DNA from: Clostridia bacterium
Lineage (GTDB): Bacteria > Bacillota > Clostridia > Oscillospirales > RGIG577
Reading direction: 5' to 3'
Assembly: GCA_017513095.1 (NCBI GenBank)
Contig: JAFWDJ010000012.1
Location: 102,930-166,929, forward strand
DNA length: 64,000 nt
Part shown: positions 1 to 8,750 of the stretch, one piece after another
Position numbering within the stretch: position 1 is the first letter of the stretch
How the letters are laid out: each line of letters begins with the position of its first letter
Notes under the pieces: model-generated
Told to the model about the DNA's origin: nothing
The model's input: the letters and a program-made list of their open reading frames with translations, nothing else
Databases searched by the model: none
Program-made: the position numbers and the translations under genes

Positions 1-2324
1 CCAAGAAGCCGAAATACTACGTTCTTATAGAATTCCCGTATCCGTCGGGAATGGGACTTCACGTGGGACATCCGCGCTCGTACACGGCGCTTGACATCGT
101 TGCGAGAAAGCGCCGTCTCGAGGGCTACAACGTGCTTTATCCGATAGGCTGGGACGCGTTCGGACTGCCCACCGAGAATTTTGCGATAAAGAACAAGATA
201 CATCCGAAGAAGGTCACGCACGACAATATCGCGCGCTTCAGAAAGCAGCTTCAGTCGCTGGGCCTTTCGTTCGACTGGTCGAGAGAGGTCGATACCACCG
301 ATCCCGAATACTACAAGTGGACGCAGTGGATATTCCTTAAAATGTTCGAGAAGGGACTTGCGTACAAAAAAGAGATGAGCGTAAACTTCTGTACCTCCTG
401 CAAGGTAGTGCTTGCGAACGAGGAGGTCGTAAACGGCGTGTGCGAACGCTGCCACAGCGAGGTCATACGCGCGCAGAAGAGCCAGTGGATGCTCAAAATT
501 ACCGAATACGCTCAGCGCCTTTTAGACGATCTCGACGATGTAGATTACATCGAGCGCGTAAAGATACAGCAGCGCAACTGGATAGGCCGCTCCACCGGCG
601 CGGAGGTAAAATTCGCGACCTCGGCGGGCGACAATCTCGTCGTATACACAACGCGCCCCGACACGCTTTTCGGCGCGACGTACATGGTAATCTCGCCCGA
701 GCATCCGCTCATCGACAAGTGGAGCGACAGACTTACTAATATGGACGCGATACGCGCGTATCAGAAGGAAGCGTCGAAGAAGTCGGACTTTGAAAGAAGC
801 GAGGTAGCAAAGGACAAGACCGGCGTAAAGCTCGAGGGCGTTACGGCGATAAATCCCGTCAACGGCAGGGAAATACCGATATTCGTGTCCGACTACGTGC
901 TCATGTCCTACGGCACGGGCGCTATAATGGCCGTTCCCGCGCACGACGAGCGCGACTACGACTTCGCGAAGGCGTTCGATCTGCCGATAATCGAGGTCGT
1001 GGCCGGCGGCGACGTGACGAAGGAGGCGTACGTCGATATAGCGAACGGCGTAATGATAAATTCGGGCTTTCTTGACGGATTAAAGGTACAGGATGCGATA
1101 AAGACGATAATCGAGTGGCTCCATGAAAAGGGACTCGGAGAGCCGAAGGTAAACTTCAAGCTTCGTGACTGGGTATTCTCGCGCCAGCGCTACTGGGGCG
1201 AGCCCATACCGATAGTAAAGTGCGAAAAGTGCGGCTACGTTGCCATCCCCGAAAGCGAGCTTCCGTTAAGGCTGCCCGAGGTGGAATCGTACGAGCCCAC
1301 CGATACGGGCGAATCGCCGCTCGCGCTCATGACCGATTGGGTCAACACCACGTGTCCGCACTGCGGCGGCCCCGCAAAGCGCGAAACGGACACCATGCCC
1401 CAGTGGGCGGGCTCCTCGTGGTACTTCCTCCGCTATATGGACCCGCACAACCACGACGCACTGGCAAGCCCCGAGGCGCTTAAATACTGGAACTCTGTCG
1501 ACTGGTACAACGGCGGCATGGAGCATACGACGCTTCATCTTCTCTATTCGCGCTTCTGGCACAAGTTCCTTTATGATATCGGCGTAGTGCCCACGAAGGA
1601 GCCCTACAAGAAGCGCACCTCGCACGGCATGATATTGGGCGAGGGCGGCGAGAAGATGTCAAAGTCGCGCGGCAACGTTGTAAATCCCGATGAGATAATC
1701 GACGAATACGGCGCCGACACGATGCGCCTTTATGAGATGTTCATAGGCGACTTCGAGAAGGCGGCTCCGTGGTCGAGCGAGTCGATACGCGGCTGCAAGC
1801 GCTTTCTTGACCGCGTATTCGGCCTATATGACATGATAACCGACGGCGACGGCTATTCGCCGAAGCTCGAAGCGGCTATGCATAAGACGATAAAGAAGGT
1901 CACGAACGACATCGAGATACTGAAGTTCAATACGGCCATCGCGGCGCTCATGTCGCTCTTAAACGAGATTTATGCAAAGAAGAGCATAACGCGCGGCGAG
2001 CTTAAGACGTTCCTTATCCTTTTAAATCCCTTTGCGCCTCATATTACCGAGGAGCTTTGGAGCATGGCGGGCTTTGAGGGCATGATAGCCGGACAGTCGT
2101 GGCCCGGATACGACGAGCAGAAGACCGTGGACGAGAGCATCGAGATAGCCGTTCAGGTAAACGGCAAGCTTCGCGGCACGATAAAGATAGCCGTTGATTC
2201 GTCCCAGGAGGACGCGCTCAAGCTTGCGTACGAGAACGAGGCCGTAAAAGCGGCCGTGGACGGCAAGAAAATCGTTAAGGAAATATACGTTAAGAATAAA
2301 ATAGTAAATATCGTCGCAAAATAG
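1..2324 (+). CDS. leuS: Leucyl-tRNA synthetase, 5'-truncated by the window edge
   Basis: Cytoplasmic class I aminoacyl-tRNA synthetase that charges tRNA-Leu with leucine. The frame is open from base 3 and the first visible residues ([16 protein letters not shown]) are internal, so the true start lies upstream; about 30 residues are probably missing. The HIGH signature appears as GLHVGH at the first visible Met. A zinc-binding knuckle (CTSC...CERC) follows. The CP1 editing domain has [14 protein letters not shown] and [18 protein letters not shown]. The KMSKS loop is [15 protein letters not shown]. The C-terminal anticodon-binding region ends in the usual VNGKLRG segment and the small terminal domain. 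There is no obvious terminator before the rpsU promoter. Identification is secure. Confidence 0.97.
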   Translation, partial: KKPKYYVLIEFPYPSGMGLHVGHPRSYTALDIVARKRRLEGYNVLYPIGWDAFGLPTENFAIKNKIHPKKVTHDNIARFRKQLQSLGLSFDWSREVDTTDPEYYKWTQWIFLKMFEKGLAYKKEMSVNFCTSCKVVLANEEVVNGVCERCHSEVIRAQKSQWMLKITEYAQRLLDDLDDVDYIERVKIQQRNWIGRSTGAEVKFATSAGDNLVVYTTRPDTLFGATYMVISPEHPLIDKWSDRLTNMDAIRAYQKEASKKSDFERSEVAKDKTGVKLEGVTAINPVNGREIPIFVSDYVLMSYGTGAIMAVPAHDERDYDFAKAFDLPIIEVVAGGDVTKEAYVDIANGVMINSGFLDGLKVQDAIKTIIEWLHEKGLGEPKVNFKLRDWVFSRQRYWGEPIPIVKCEKCGYVAIPESELPLRLPEVESYEPTDTGESPLALMTDWVNTTCPHCGGPAKRETDTMPQWAGSSWYFLRYMDPHNHDALASPEALKYWNSVDWYNGGMEHTTLHLLYSRFWHKFLYDIGVVPTKEPYKKRTSHGMILGEGGEKMSKSRGNVVNPDEIIDEYGADTMRLYEMFIGDFEKAAPWSSESIRGCKRFLDRVFGLYDMITDGDGYSPKLEAAMHKTIKKVTNDIEILKFNTAIAALMSLLNEIYAKKSITRGELKTFLILLNPFAPHITEELWSMAGFEGMIAGQSWPGYDEQKTVDESIEIAVQVNGKLRGTIKIAVDSSQEDALKLAYENEAVKAAVDGKKIVKEIYVKNKIVNIVAK

Positions 2325-2348
2325 CCTTCGATGTTTTGATATTTTATC

Positions 2349-2377
2349 TTGACATGGGATAACGGTTTCGGTATAAT
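2349..2377 (+). promoter_or_regulatory. Consensus sigma-A promoter of rpsU
   Basis: A perfect TTGACA (2349-2354) and a perfect TATAAT (2372-2377) are separated by 17 bases, about 70 bases before the rpsU start. This is among the strongest promoters in the window, as expected for a ribosomal protein gene. Confidence 0.85.
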
Positions 2378-2446
2378 ACAATGTATAGTGTAATGCGATG
2401 TGTATAGCATCGCGTTGCAGGCGTAAATGCGAGGGGGTGTAATATC

Positions 2447-2623
2447 ATGTCGGAAATAAGAGTAAAAGAGAATGAGTCTCTGGACAGTGCGCTTCGCAGA
2501 TTCAAACGCCAGTGTGCGAAATCGGGAGTTCTTTCCGAGCTTCGTAAGAGAGAACATTATGAAAAGCCCAGCGTAAAACGCAAGAAAAAGTCCGAAGCGG
2601 CAAGAAAGAGAAAGTATAAGTAA
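2447..2623 (+). CDS. rpsU: 30S ribosomal protein S21
   Basis: Small basic protein of the 30S subunit, 58 residues, the usual S21 length. It starts [20 protein letters not shown], then has the [22 protein letters not shown] core and a Lys/Arg-rich tail ([14 protein letters not shown]). The ATG at 2447 is preceded by a GAGGGGG Shine-Dalgarno sequence. It is a single-gene unit between its own strong promoter and a terminator. Its shortness makes it easy to miss, but the identification is secure. Confidence 0.96.
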   Translation: MSEIRVKENESLDSALRRFKRQCAKSGVLSELRKREHYEKPSVKRKKKSEAARKRKYK

Positions 2624-2640
2624 ACCTTTTACTTACGACG

Positions 2641-2670
2641 AAAAAGCCCGTGCAGTCAGCACGGGCTTTT
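2641..2670 (+). terminator. Rho-independent terminator of rpsU
   Basis: AAAAAGCCCGTGC and GCACGGGCTTTT form a hairpin of about 12 base pairs with a short AGTCA loop, ending in T residues just after the rpsU stop. Confidence 0.85.
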
Positions 2671-2703
2671 AAACTTTTCAGAGCGAAGCTCTGAAAGACT
2701 CGC

Positions 2704-2800
2704 ATTGGCTCCCTTGTTCAATCCACCCCAAAAAACACAGGGTTTTTCGGGGGCCCCGGCGGGAGCTGTCTGCGAAGCAGACTGAGGGATTGTCACTGCG
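2704..2800. repeat. Palindromic interspersed repeat (CTCCC...GGGAG type)
   Basis: GGCTCCCTTGTT at the left faces CGGGAGCTGTCTGCGAAGCA at the right, with CACAGGGTTTTTCGGGGGCC inside. From memory this matches a family of short palindromic repeats dispersed between genes in gut Oscillospiraceae and Lachnospiraceae genomes (inference, not searched). A small AGAGCGAAGCTCT palindrome lies just left at about 2680-2692. No coding sequence is supported here. Confidence 0.55.
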
Positions 2801-2885
2801 TTGTTCTATTGTATATGTTAAGCTCAAAATAAGCTTAACGGTCAAGTTTTTAACCAATCTTCGTGCTTGCTTTCGCCTTCATGTC

Positions 2886-3033
2886 CTGCTTAAACATCAT
2901 TCTTTTCAGAACTTCGTTCTAAAGACTCTTGCCGCCTGCCGGCGTGGCCTACTTTTGTTTCCAAAAGTACCCCCGCGGGAGGCGATTTGAGTCTTTAGAG
3001 CAAAGCTCTGAAAAGAATAATTTGTTAAAGCAG
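2886..3033. repeat. 148-bp long inverted repeat, MITE-like
   Basis: The left arm ATTCTTTTCAGAACTTCG (from 2899, ending TCTAAAGACTC) is nearly the reverse complement of the right arm that begins GAGTCTTTAGAG and ends CTCTGAAAAGAAT (3018). The outer sequences CTGCTTAAAC (2886) and GTTAAAGCAG (3033) extend the match. The centre is itself palindromic around TACTTTTGTTTCCAAAAGTA (2950-2969). No transposase is encoded. It looks like a non-autonomous element or a REP/BIME-like hairpin repeat. Confidence 0.6.
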
Positions 3034-3114
3034 AACACTATGCTTTAAGGAAGGGTAAGGTAGGTTAAAATCTTGAGAGAAATGCATTTTTTGTGCATTG
3101 AGTTATCAATAGTG

Positions 3115-3262
3115 CTCCCGTAGGGAGGCATGCCTTCATGCCTCCGTGAAAACACGGCAAAGACACGCGGAGGCGTCAGGGGACGCCTCCCTACGAAGGA
3201 CGAGGGACAGACTCCCTCCGTCAGCGCCGTCGGCACTGCCACCTCCCTCGGGGAGAGAGCTT
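3115..3262. repeat. Second palindromic intergenic repeat cluster
   Basis: GTAGGGAGGC (3120-3129) is inverted as GCCTCCCTAC (3185-3194). Further right, ACTCCCTCCGTCAGCGCCGT...ACCTCCCTCGGGGAGAGAGCT resembles the repeat at 2704-2800. From 2671 to about 3340 I see only repeats and no convincing gene; the short open frames there cross the palindromes and have no supporting features. Confidence 0.5.
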
Positions 3263-3363
3263 TGTAACGCCCCGTGCCGCCGGACGGCGGCGAATTATTC
3301 CATGTATCAAATCCTCTCCGGTGGGAAGAATAAGCGCATATACGATATGTCGGAGGTATGGAT

Positions 3364-4704
3364 ATGGATCGAAAAAGCTTAAGGATCATCTCTGTTGCCG
3401 CGGCGGTGTTCGCCGTACTTCTGGGGGCGTTCATATATCAGCTTTCGCTTGCCCGGACGTACAGAAGCTACATTATAAATCAGAACGCGCGCTCTTTTTA
3501 CGATCTTGTCGATTCGGTGCGGACGATAGATTCGAGCCTTGAAAAGGGCATACACAGCGCGTCGGACGCGCAGCTCATAACGTATTCGGCCGAGATATGG
3601 CGCTCCTCGGGCGGCGCGCAGGCGGACCTGTCGTCTCTGCCGCTTTCTGACGAGCAGACGCTCAAGGTGGCGAAGTTCTTGTCGCAGACGGGCGACTACG
3701 CCTATATGCTCGCAAGAAAGGCGGCCGCGGGGGAGCCGATAACTAAGGAGGAGCAGGCCACGCTCGAAGAGCTTTCCATGTACTGCAAGACTCTCTTCTC
3801 CTCTCTTTCCGAGGTGGAGCAAAAGATAAACCGAGGCGAGCTTACGCTTATGAAAACGTCGCTTTTAGGCGGCTTTCGCGGCGGCGACGACGCGATATCG
3901 GCCGCGGCCGCGCCTGTCGTTGAGCAGTTCGCCGATTATCCGACGCTCATATACGACGGCCCGTTTTCCGACCATCTTTCGGACAGCGTGTCCGTGATGC
4001 TTGAAGCGGCGGCGGAGGTAACACAGGAGACGGCTAAAAAAACGGCTGCGCGGGCCATGGGTGCCGACGAATCAGAGGTCGTTTGCCTGGGCACGAGCGA
4101 GGGCAAAATCCCCGCGTACTGCTTTAAATCGGAGCGAGACGGCGCCGCCGTGACCGCCGACGTAACGAAGCAGGGCGGCTTTGCACTCTATATGCTGAGC
4201 GACCGTATGCCCGGCGAGGCCGTGCTTTCACCGGAGGAGGCGCTCGGATGCGCGAAGGCGTATCTTGACGATATGGGCCTTCGCGATATGAAGACGAGCT
4301 TCTATATGACGGACGCGGGCGCGCTTACGGCAAACTTTGCGTGGGAGCGCGGAGACGTCACGTATTACCGCGACCTTGTGAAGGTGACCGTAGCCCTTGA
4401 TACGGGCGAGATAATCGGCGCGGACTTTACGGGCTATATAAAAAATCACGACGAAAAAAGACCTCTGCAAAGCGCCCGGATGAGCGCGGACGAAGCACGG
4501 CTTTCTGTAAGCGAAAGGCTTACGCCGAAAGAGCATTCCCTCGCCGTCATACCGACCGACTACGGCACGGAGGTATTCTGCCACGAATTTTTATGCACCA
4601 ATTCCGACGGGCGAAGCTACCTCGTTTATATAAACGACGAAACGGGCTCAGAGGAGCAGATATTCATGCTCATAGAGTCCGAAAACGGCACGCTTACGAT
4701 ATAA
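3364..4704 (+). CDS. ypeB: Spore germination protein YpeB
   Basis: YpeB is a spore inner-membrane/cortex protein that stabilises the cortex-lytic enzyme SleB. The N-terminus has one membrane segment (about residues 8-27), then the helical YpeB region (SFYDLVDSVRTIDSSLEKG...). The C-terminal half carries PepSY-like modules (SPEEALGCAKAYLDDMG; MSADEARLSVSERL). Its 446 residues match the family length of about 450. The ATG at 3358 lies one base from the GGAGG, so the in-frame ATG at 3364, seven bases away, is preferred. In Bacillus ypeB follows sleB; here no sleB is adjacent and repeats lie upstream. It is strong evidence for a spore former. Confidence 0.87.
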   Translation: MDRKSLRIISVAAAVFAVLLGAFIYQLSLARTYRSYIINQNARSFYDLVDSVRTIDSSLEKGIHSASDAQLITYSAEIWRSSGGAQADLSSLPLSDEQTLKVAKFLSQTGDYAYMLARKAAAGEPITKEEQATLEELSMYCKTLFSSLSEVEQKINRGELTLMKTSLLGGFRGGDDAISAAAAPVVEQFADYPTLIYDGPFSDHLSDSVSVMLEAAAEVTQETAKKTAARAMGADESEVVCLGTSEGKIPAYCFKSERDGAAVTADVTKQGGFALYMLSDRMPGEAVLSPEEALGCAKAYLDDMGLRDMKTSFYMTDAGALTANFAWERGDVTYYRDLVKVTVALDTGEIIGADFTGYIKNHDEKRPLQSARMSADEARLSVSERLTPKEHSLAVIPTDYGTEVFCHEFLCTNSDGRSYLVYINDETGSEEQIFMLIESENGTLTI

Positions 4705-4710
4705 ATCAAT

Positions 4711-4741
4711 CCGAAAAAGGCCGCGCTGCGGCCTTTTTCGG
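4711..4741 (+). terminator. Terminator after ypeB
   Basis: CCGAAAAAGGCCGC and GCGGCCTTTTTCGG form a perfect long stem with the T run built into the 3' arm, seven bases past the ypeB stop. Confidence 0.75.
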
Positions 4742-4771
4742 CCCGGCGCGCCCAAAATACGGGTAATAATC

Positions 4772-4800
4772 TTGACATAAGCAAAAAAAAAATATAAAAT
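4772..4800 (+). promoter_or_regulatory. Sigma-A promoter of rny
   Basis: TTGACA at 4772-4777 and TAAAAT at 4795-4800 with 17-base spacing, in an A-rich context upstream of the RNase Y gene. Confidence 0.65.
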
Positions 4801-4935
4801 CATATAGTATAATGCTATTGATGTACCGATATACTCTTTAGATATTATAAATCATGCCGATTTTGTCATTTTTACTGTTTTTTTTATGAAAAATGTTAAG
4901 AGAAAGGAAGGTGTTTTGCAATTACGACACTGCAT

Positions 4936-6474
4936 TTGGTAATAGCCATTGTCATTACGGCGGCGGTATTCGCGCTGATTTTTTTCCACGTCGGTTCTAC
5001 ATACAGGAAAAAGACGGCGGAGGCCGAGATAGGCAGCGCCGAGGCAGAGGCAAAAAGGCTTATTAACGACGCCATAAAAACGTCGGAAAATAAAAAGCGC
5101 GAGATGCTGGTGGAAGCCAAGGAAGAGACCCATCAGATAAAGCTCGAGCTTGAAAAAGAATTGAAAGAGCGAAGAAGCGAACTGCAGAAGCAGGAGCGAA
5201 GGATCATGCAAAAGGAGGAGTCCATAGATAAAAAGATGGACAGCCTCGACAGAAAGAACGAGATTCTTTCCAAGAAGATTCACGAAGCGGAGACAGAAAA
5301 AGAAGAAATCGACAATATAAAAAAGCAGCAGATGTCGGAGCTTGAACGTATCTCCGGCATAACTGCCGATGAAGCAAAGGAATATCTTTTGAACAATATC
5401 GAGTCCGAGGTGCGCCACGAGGCGGCCATGAAGATAAAGGACATCGAAACGAGGCTGAAGGAAGAGGCCGACAGCCGCGCGAGAGATATTCTGTCCACCG
5501 CGATACAAAGATGCGCGGCGGATCACGTTTCGGAGGTTACTGTATCGGTAGTACCCTTGCCCAACGATGAAATGAAGGGCAGAATAATAGGCAGAGAAGG
5601 CAGAAACATAAGAGCGCTTGAAACGCTGACGGGAGTAGACCTCATAATCGACGATACGCCCGAGACGATAACCGTTTCAAGCTTTGACCCGATACGCAGG
5701 GAGATAGCAAGGCTTTCGCTTGAAAAGCTCATTTTCGACGGAAGAATTCATCCCGCGCGCATCGAGGAAATGGTGGAAAAGGCGCGCAAGGAAGTCGACA
5801 CCGTTATAAAGCAGGAGGGCGAACGCGCGATATTCGAGACGGGCATTCACGGAATACATCCGGCGCTCGTTAAGACCCTGGGCAGACTCAGATACCGCAC
5901 GAGCTACGGTCAGAACGTGCTTAACCACTCAATCGAGGTTTCGCATCTTTCGGGGCTTATTGCCGCGGAGATAGGCGCCGACGTGACGGTGGCAAAGCGC
6001 GCGGGACTGCTCCACGATATCGGCAAGGCAGTCGACCACGAGATGGAAGGCTCGCACGTAACGCTTGGCGTTGACCTTGCGAAGAAGTACAAGGAGCACG
6101 CCGATATCATCCATGCGATACATTCGCACCACGGCGATATCGAGCCGCAGACGGTAGTTGCCTGCATAGTTCAGGCGGCCGACGCCATATCGGCGGCAAG
6201 ACCCGGCGCAAGACGCGAAAATCTTGAAAATTACATCAAGCGTCTCGAACGCCTCGAGGAGCTTACGAACAGCTTTGACGGCGTTGAGAAATCGTTTGCG
6301 ATACAGGCCGGACGCGAAGTGCGCGTTGTAGTAAAGCCCGAGTCGATAAACGACGACGACATGATAATCCTCGCCCGCGACATCGCAAAGAAGATAGAAA
6401 GCGAGCTTGAGTATCTCGGTCAGATAAAGATAAACATAATACGCGAGACGCGCGTTGTGGATTACGCAAAATAA
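4936..6474 (+). CDS. rny: Ribonuclease Y (true start possibly ATT at 4921)
   Basis: Membrane-anchored endoribonuclease that initiates mRNA decay in Firmicutes. It has an N-terminal membrane helix ([16 protein letters not shown]), a long charged coiled coil (about residues 25-190), a KH domain ([21 protein letters not shown]) and an HD domain ([21 protein letters not shown]). About 512 residues is the normal length. No ATG or GTG is in frame after the upstream stop. The listed TTG lies about 24 bases from the AAGGAAGG sequence (4903-4911), whereas an in-frame ATT at 4921 lies about 9 bases away and would add MTTLH. The function is secure; the start is not. A single-gene unit with its own promoter and terminator. 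Confidence 0.95.
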   Translation: MVIAIVITAAVFALIFFHVGSTYRKKTAEAEIGSAEAEAKRLINDAIKTSENKKREMLVEAKEETHQIKLELEKELKERRSELQKQERRIMQKEESIDKKMDSLDRKNEILSKKIHEAETEKEEIDNIKKQQMSELERISGITADEAKEYLLNNIESEVRHEAAMKIKDIETRLKEEADSRARDILSTAIQRCAADHVSEVTVSVVPLPNDEMKGRIIGREGRNIRALETLTGVDLIIDDTPETITVSSFDPIRREIARLSLEKLIFDGRIHPARIEEMVEKARKEVDTVIKQEGERAIFETGIHGIHPALVKTLGRLRYRTSYGQNVLNHSIEVSHLSGLIAAEIGADVTVAKRAGLLHDIGKAVDHEMEGSHVTLGVDLAKKYKEHADIIHAIHSHHGDIEPQTVVACIVQAADAISAARPGARRENLENYIKRLERLEELTNSFDGVEKSFAIQAGREVRVVVKPESINDDDMIILARDIAKKIESELEYLGQIKINIIRETRVVDYAK

Positions 6475-6476
6475 GA

Positions 6477-6515
6477 AAAAAGAGCGTGAAAAGAAGTAAA
6501 TTTTCACGCTCTTTT
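6477..6515 (+). terminator. Terminator after rny
   Basis: AAAGAGCGTGAAAA and TTTTCACGCTCTTT form a 14-bp stem with loop GAAGTAAA, followed by TTAATTTTTT. Confidence 0.85.
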
Positions 6516-6571
6516 AATTTTTTGGTGTTTTTCGGGGAGGATTTAAGATATAATAAAGGCGGGTGATATTT

Positions 6572-7345
6572 ATGTTTTATATACTTGCGGTGGGCGACGT
6601 CGTGGGAAGCCGCGGCTGCGAATTCCTTGACGCGCACCTGCGCGCCGTGAAGCGCTTTTACAAGGCCGACCTTACGATAGTAAACGGCGAGAACTCCGCC
6701 CCCGGAAACGGCATAACGAAAAAGTCGGCCGAGGCCGTATTCGACGCCGGCGCCGATATTATAACGACGGGCAATCATGTCTTCGCGCGAGCGGAGAGCT
6801 ACGAATATCTCGACGAGGCGCCGTACGTCGTGCGCCCCGCCAATTATCATAAGGACTGCCCCGGAAAGGGCGCCGCCGTATGGGACGCGGGCAGATTTAC
6901 GGTAATGGTCGCAAATCTTGCGGGCACGGTATTTATGGAAAGCCTCGACAATCCGTTCCTTACGGCGGACAGGCTTTTAAGGGAATACGCCGACTGCCGC
7001 ATAAAGGTCATAGACTTCCACGCCGAGACGACGAGCGAAAAATGCGCGATGGCGTATTATCTCGACGGCAGGGCAAGCGTGCTTTTCGGCACCCATACGC
7101 ACGTGCAGACGAACGACGAATGCATATACCCCGGCGGGCTCGGCTATATAACGGACGTCGGAATGACGGGCGCGCAATTCTCGGCGCTGGGCGTCGATCC
7201 CGCGCCGGTGGTGGATAAATTCATATATAAGATGCCCAAACGCTTCACGCCGTCGGAGAATCCCATAATCATGGACATAGCCGTATTCGGCGTGGACGAG
7301 ACGACGGGAAAGACGGTTGAGGTATTAAAGGAGCGCATAAGGTGA
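6572..7345 (+). CDS. ymdB: Metallophosphoesterase YmdB (TIGR00282 family)
   Basis: Dimetal phosphoesterase of the YmdB family, a cyclic-nucleotide phosphodiesterase linked to RNase Y and to biofilm/motility switching in Bacillus. Metal-binding motifs are visible: GDVVGS near the N-terminus, VNGENSAPGNGIT, TTGNHVF, DFHAETTSEK and FGTHTHVQTND. The length is 257 residues from the ATG at 6572. A GTG at 6563 is in frame but forms part of the Shine-Dalgarno AAGGCGGGTGAT, so the ATG is preferred. It lies next to rny, as in Bacillus, after a terminator, and probably leads the run of genes to pgeF. Confidence 0.93.
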   Translation: MFYILAVGDVVGSRGCEFLDAHLRAVKRFYKADLTIVNGENSAPGNGITKKSAEAVFDAGADIITTGNHVFARAESYEYLDEAPYVVRPANYHKDCPGKGAAVWDAGRFTVMVANLAGTVFMESLDNPFLTADRLLREYADCRIKVIDFHAETTSEKCAMAYYLDGRASVLFGTHTHVQTNDECIYPGGLGYITDVGMTGAQFSALGVDPAPVVDKFIYKMPKRFTPSENPIIMDIAVFGVDETTGKTVEVLKERIR

Positions 7346-7366
7346 CGCGGAGTTTTGGAGGTCAAA

Positions 7367-7777
7367 ATGAGATTAGACGGATTTGGATTATTAGTCAGCG
7401 ATATGGCGAAGATGATACGCTTTTACAGGGATGTTCTCGGCTTTGAGATAAAAGAGAGCGAGGATGCGTCGAACGTATATCTCGTAAAGGACGGGACTTT
7501 GTTTCTTTTGTTCGGCAGAAAAGATTTTGAAAAGATGACGAATAAAAGGTACGAATACGTAAAAGGATTAAACGGTCATTTTGAGATAGCGCTGTACGTC
7601 GATACGTTTGACGAGGTGGACGCTGCGTTCAAAAAGGCTGTGGAAAACGGAGCTTCACCCGTTCTTGAACCGGAGCTTGAGCCGTGGGGACAGAGAACGT
7701 GCTATATCGCCGACCCTGAAGGCAACCTGATAGAGATAGGCTCGTGGAATAAGCCGTATGAGAAAAAGGATCTATAA
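7367..7777 (+). CDS. VOC-superfamily (glyoxalase/bleomycin-resistance fold) protein
   Basis: 136-residue one-domain vicinal-oxygen-chelate protein made of two beta-alpha-beta3 modules: GFGLLVSDMAKMIRFYRDVL (module 1) and a second starting GHFEIALYVDTFDEVDAAF. It ends with CYIADPEGNLIEIGSW, where the Glu is the usual metal ligand. The substrate cannot be deduced; annotations in this family range from lactoylglutathione lyase to resistance proteins. The ATG at 7367 has a GGAGG six bases upstream. It follows ymdB by 21 bases and is probably co-transcribed. Confidence 0.85.
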   Translation: MRLDGFGLLVSDMAKMIRFYRDVLGFEIKESEDASNVYLVKDGTLFLLFGRKDFEKMTNKRYEYVKGLNGHFEIALYVDTFDEVDAAFKKAVENGASPVLEPELEPWGQRTCYIADPEGNLIEIGSWNKPYEKKDL

Positions 7778-7821
7778 GCCGATATATGATCGGCGCGGAC
7801 TGTGATTGTGAGGAGAAAAGC

Positions 7822-8040
7822 ATGAAAAAGGCGCTGCTTGTCGTCGGTATAATAATTATTATCGCCGGCGTTTTATCCCTGCTTTTTGCGGGGCTTAATC
7901 TTTTCGGATTTTATAACGTGCTTGACGGCTCGTCGGAGCTTTATGCCCGCCTTCATCAGCGGTCGATCATTTTTGCGGTCATCGGCATAGTTCTTGCGGT
8001 CATAGGCGCGGTGTGCATAAGGCTTAGAAAAAGAAAATAG
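7822..8040 (+). CDS. Small two-TM membrane protein, unknown function
   Basis: 72 residues. Two hydrophobic segments are visible: about residues 4-25 (LLVVGIIIIIAGVLSLLFAG) and about residues 50-67 (IIFAVIGIVLAVIGAVCIRL), ending in a basic LRKRK tail that suggests a cytoplasmic C-terminus. The linker is short and polar. The start is the ATG preceded by AGGAGAAAAGC. I recognise no family. It lies between the VOC gene and the zinc-ribbon pair in the same orientation. Confidence 0.7.
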   Translation: MKKALLVVGIIIIIAGVLSLLFAGLNLFGFYNVLDGSSELYARLHQRSIIFAVIGIVLAVIGAVCIRLRKRK

Positions 8041-8092
8041 AAGCGGATCATTAAACTTAAATATATATAAGTGCAGGAAAGGAGAAAAGCAT

Positions 8093-8728
8093 ATGGAACA
8101 GAACTGTTGTTGCTGCGGCAGACCCATCCCGGATAATGAGTACGGCACCGTCCGTCTGAAGGACGGCCAGCTCGTCTGCAGGGACTGCGCGGACAAGACG
8201 CGCATTTTGTATCCTTTCAGGTATACATATGTGCTGACAAAAGGCACGATCGCGTCGGGGTGGACCCGCAAGGGAGAGGCGATTTACGACAACACCATAC
8301 AGGGACAGCGGATCGACCCGCTTAAGGAAATGACGGCGGAAAAGTTCCGCGCGGCCATGGAAGAATCCCTGAAAGCGGCCGAGGCGCAGGCGGCCCTGTA
8401 TGCCGGCGCGAAAGCGGTGATCGAGGTGGACTATGTACGCAGATACTTCGCAAATATCGGAACGAAGGAAAAGCCTAAGTATTCCAAACGCAAGCGCTTC
8501 GGCGTTTTCGGCAAGGTGGTGCACGGGGAACTGATTACAGGCGCGGAGGTCGTCGTTTCCCATAAGGATAAAGAGTATTCCGCGAAAATCGAAGAGCTTC
8601 AGGACCGTGTCGGCACGTACGCCGCGGGCGCGCCCGTAGGAATGGCAAGCGCGGGAAAAGAGGTCATCATAATGTTCGGTCAGGGGATGGATTTTGTATA
8701 TCCCGGCGATACGATGATAGTACGCTGA
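8093..8728 (+). CDS. Zinc-ribbon protein with EF-Tu-domain-2-like C-terminal barrel (paralog 1)
   Basis: 211 residues. The N-terminus has a DUF4428-like zinc ribbon: NCCCCGRPI and, after a short beta hairpin (VRLKDGQLVC), CRDCADK. A charged middle helix follows. The last 80 or so residues (FGVFGKVVHGELITGAEVVV ... GMDFVYPGDTMIV) have the spacing and glycines of translation-factor domain 2: GxVxxGxIxxGxxV, then a late GD near the end. There is no GTPase domain. The next gene is a diverged copy with the same order of parts. Function unknown; the barrel assignment is my inference from pattern, not a search result. Confidence 0.75.
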   Translation: MEQNCCCCGRPIPDNEYGTVRLKDGQLVCRDCADKTRILYPFRYTYVLTKGTIASGWTRKGEAIYDNTIQGQRIDPLKEMTAEKFRAAMEESLKAAEAQAALYAGAKAVIEVDYVRRYFANIGTKEKPKYSKRKRFGVFGKVVHGELITGAEVVVSHKDKEYSAKIEELQDRVGTYAAGAPVGMASAGKEVIIMFGQGMDFVYPGDTMIVR

Positions 8729-8750
8729 GAAAGGAACGGGAGGTTTTAAA

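Noticed and set aside
2790..2990. A 66-codon frame in the rpsU-ypeB gap
   Set aside because: It runs through the palindromic repeats and has no motif or ribosome-binding site.
3301..3357. Sigma-G promoter upstream of ypeB
   Set aside because: TGTATCA and CATATAC resemble the elements, but the spacing of about 27 bases is far too long.
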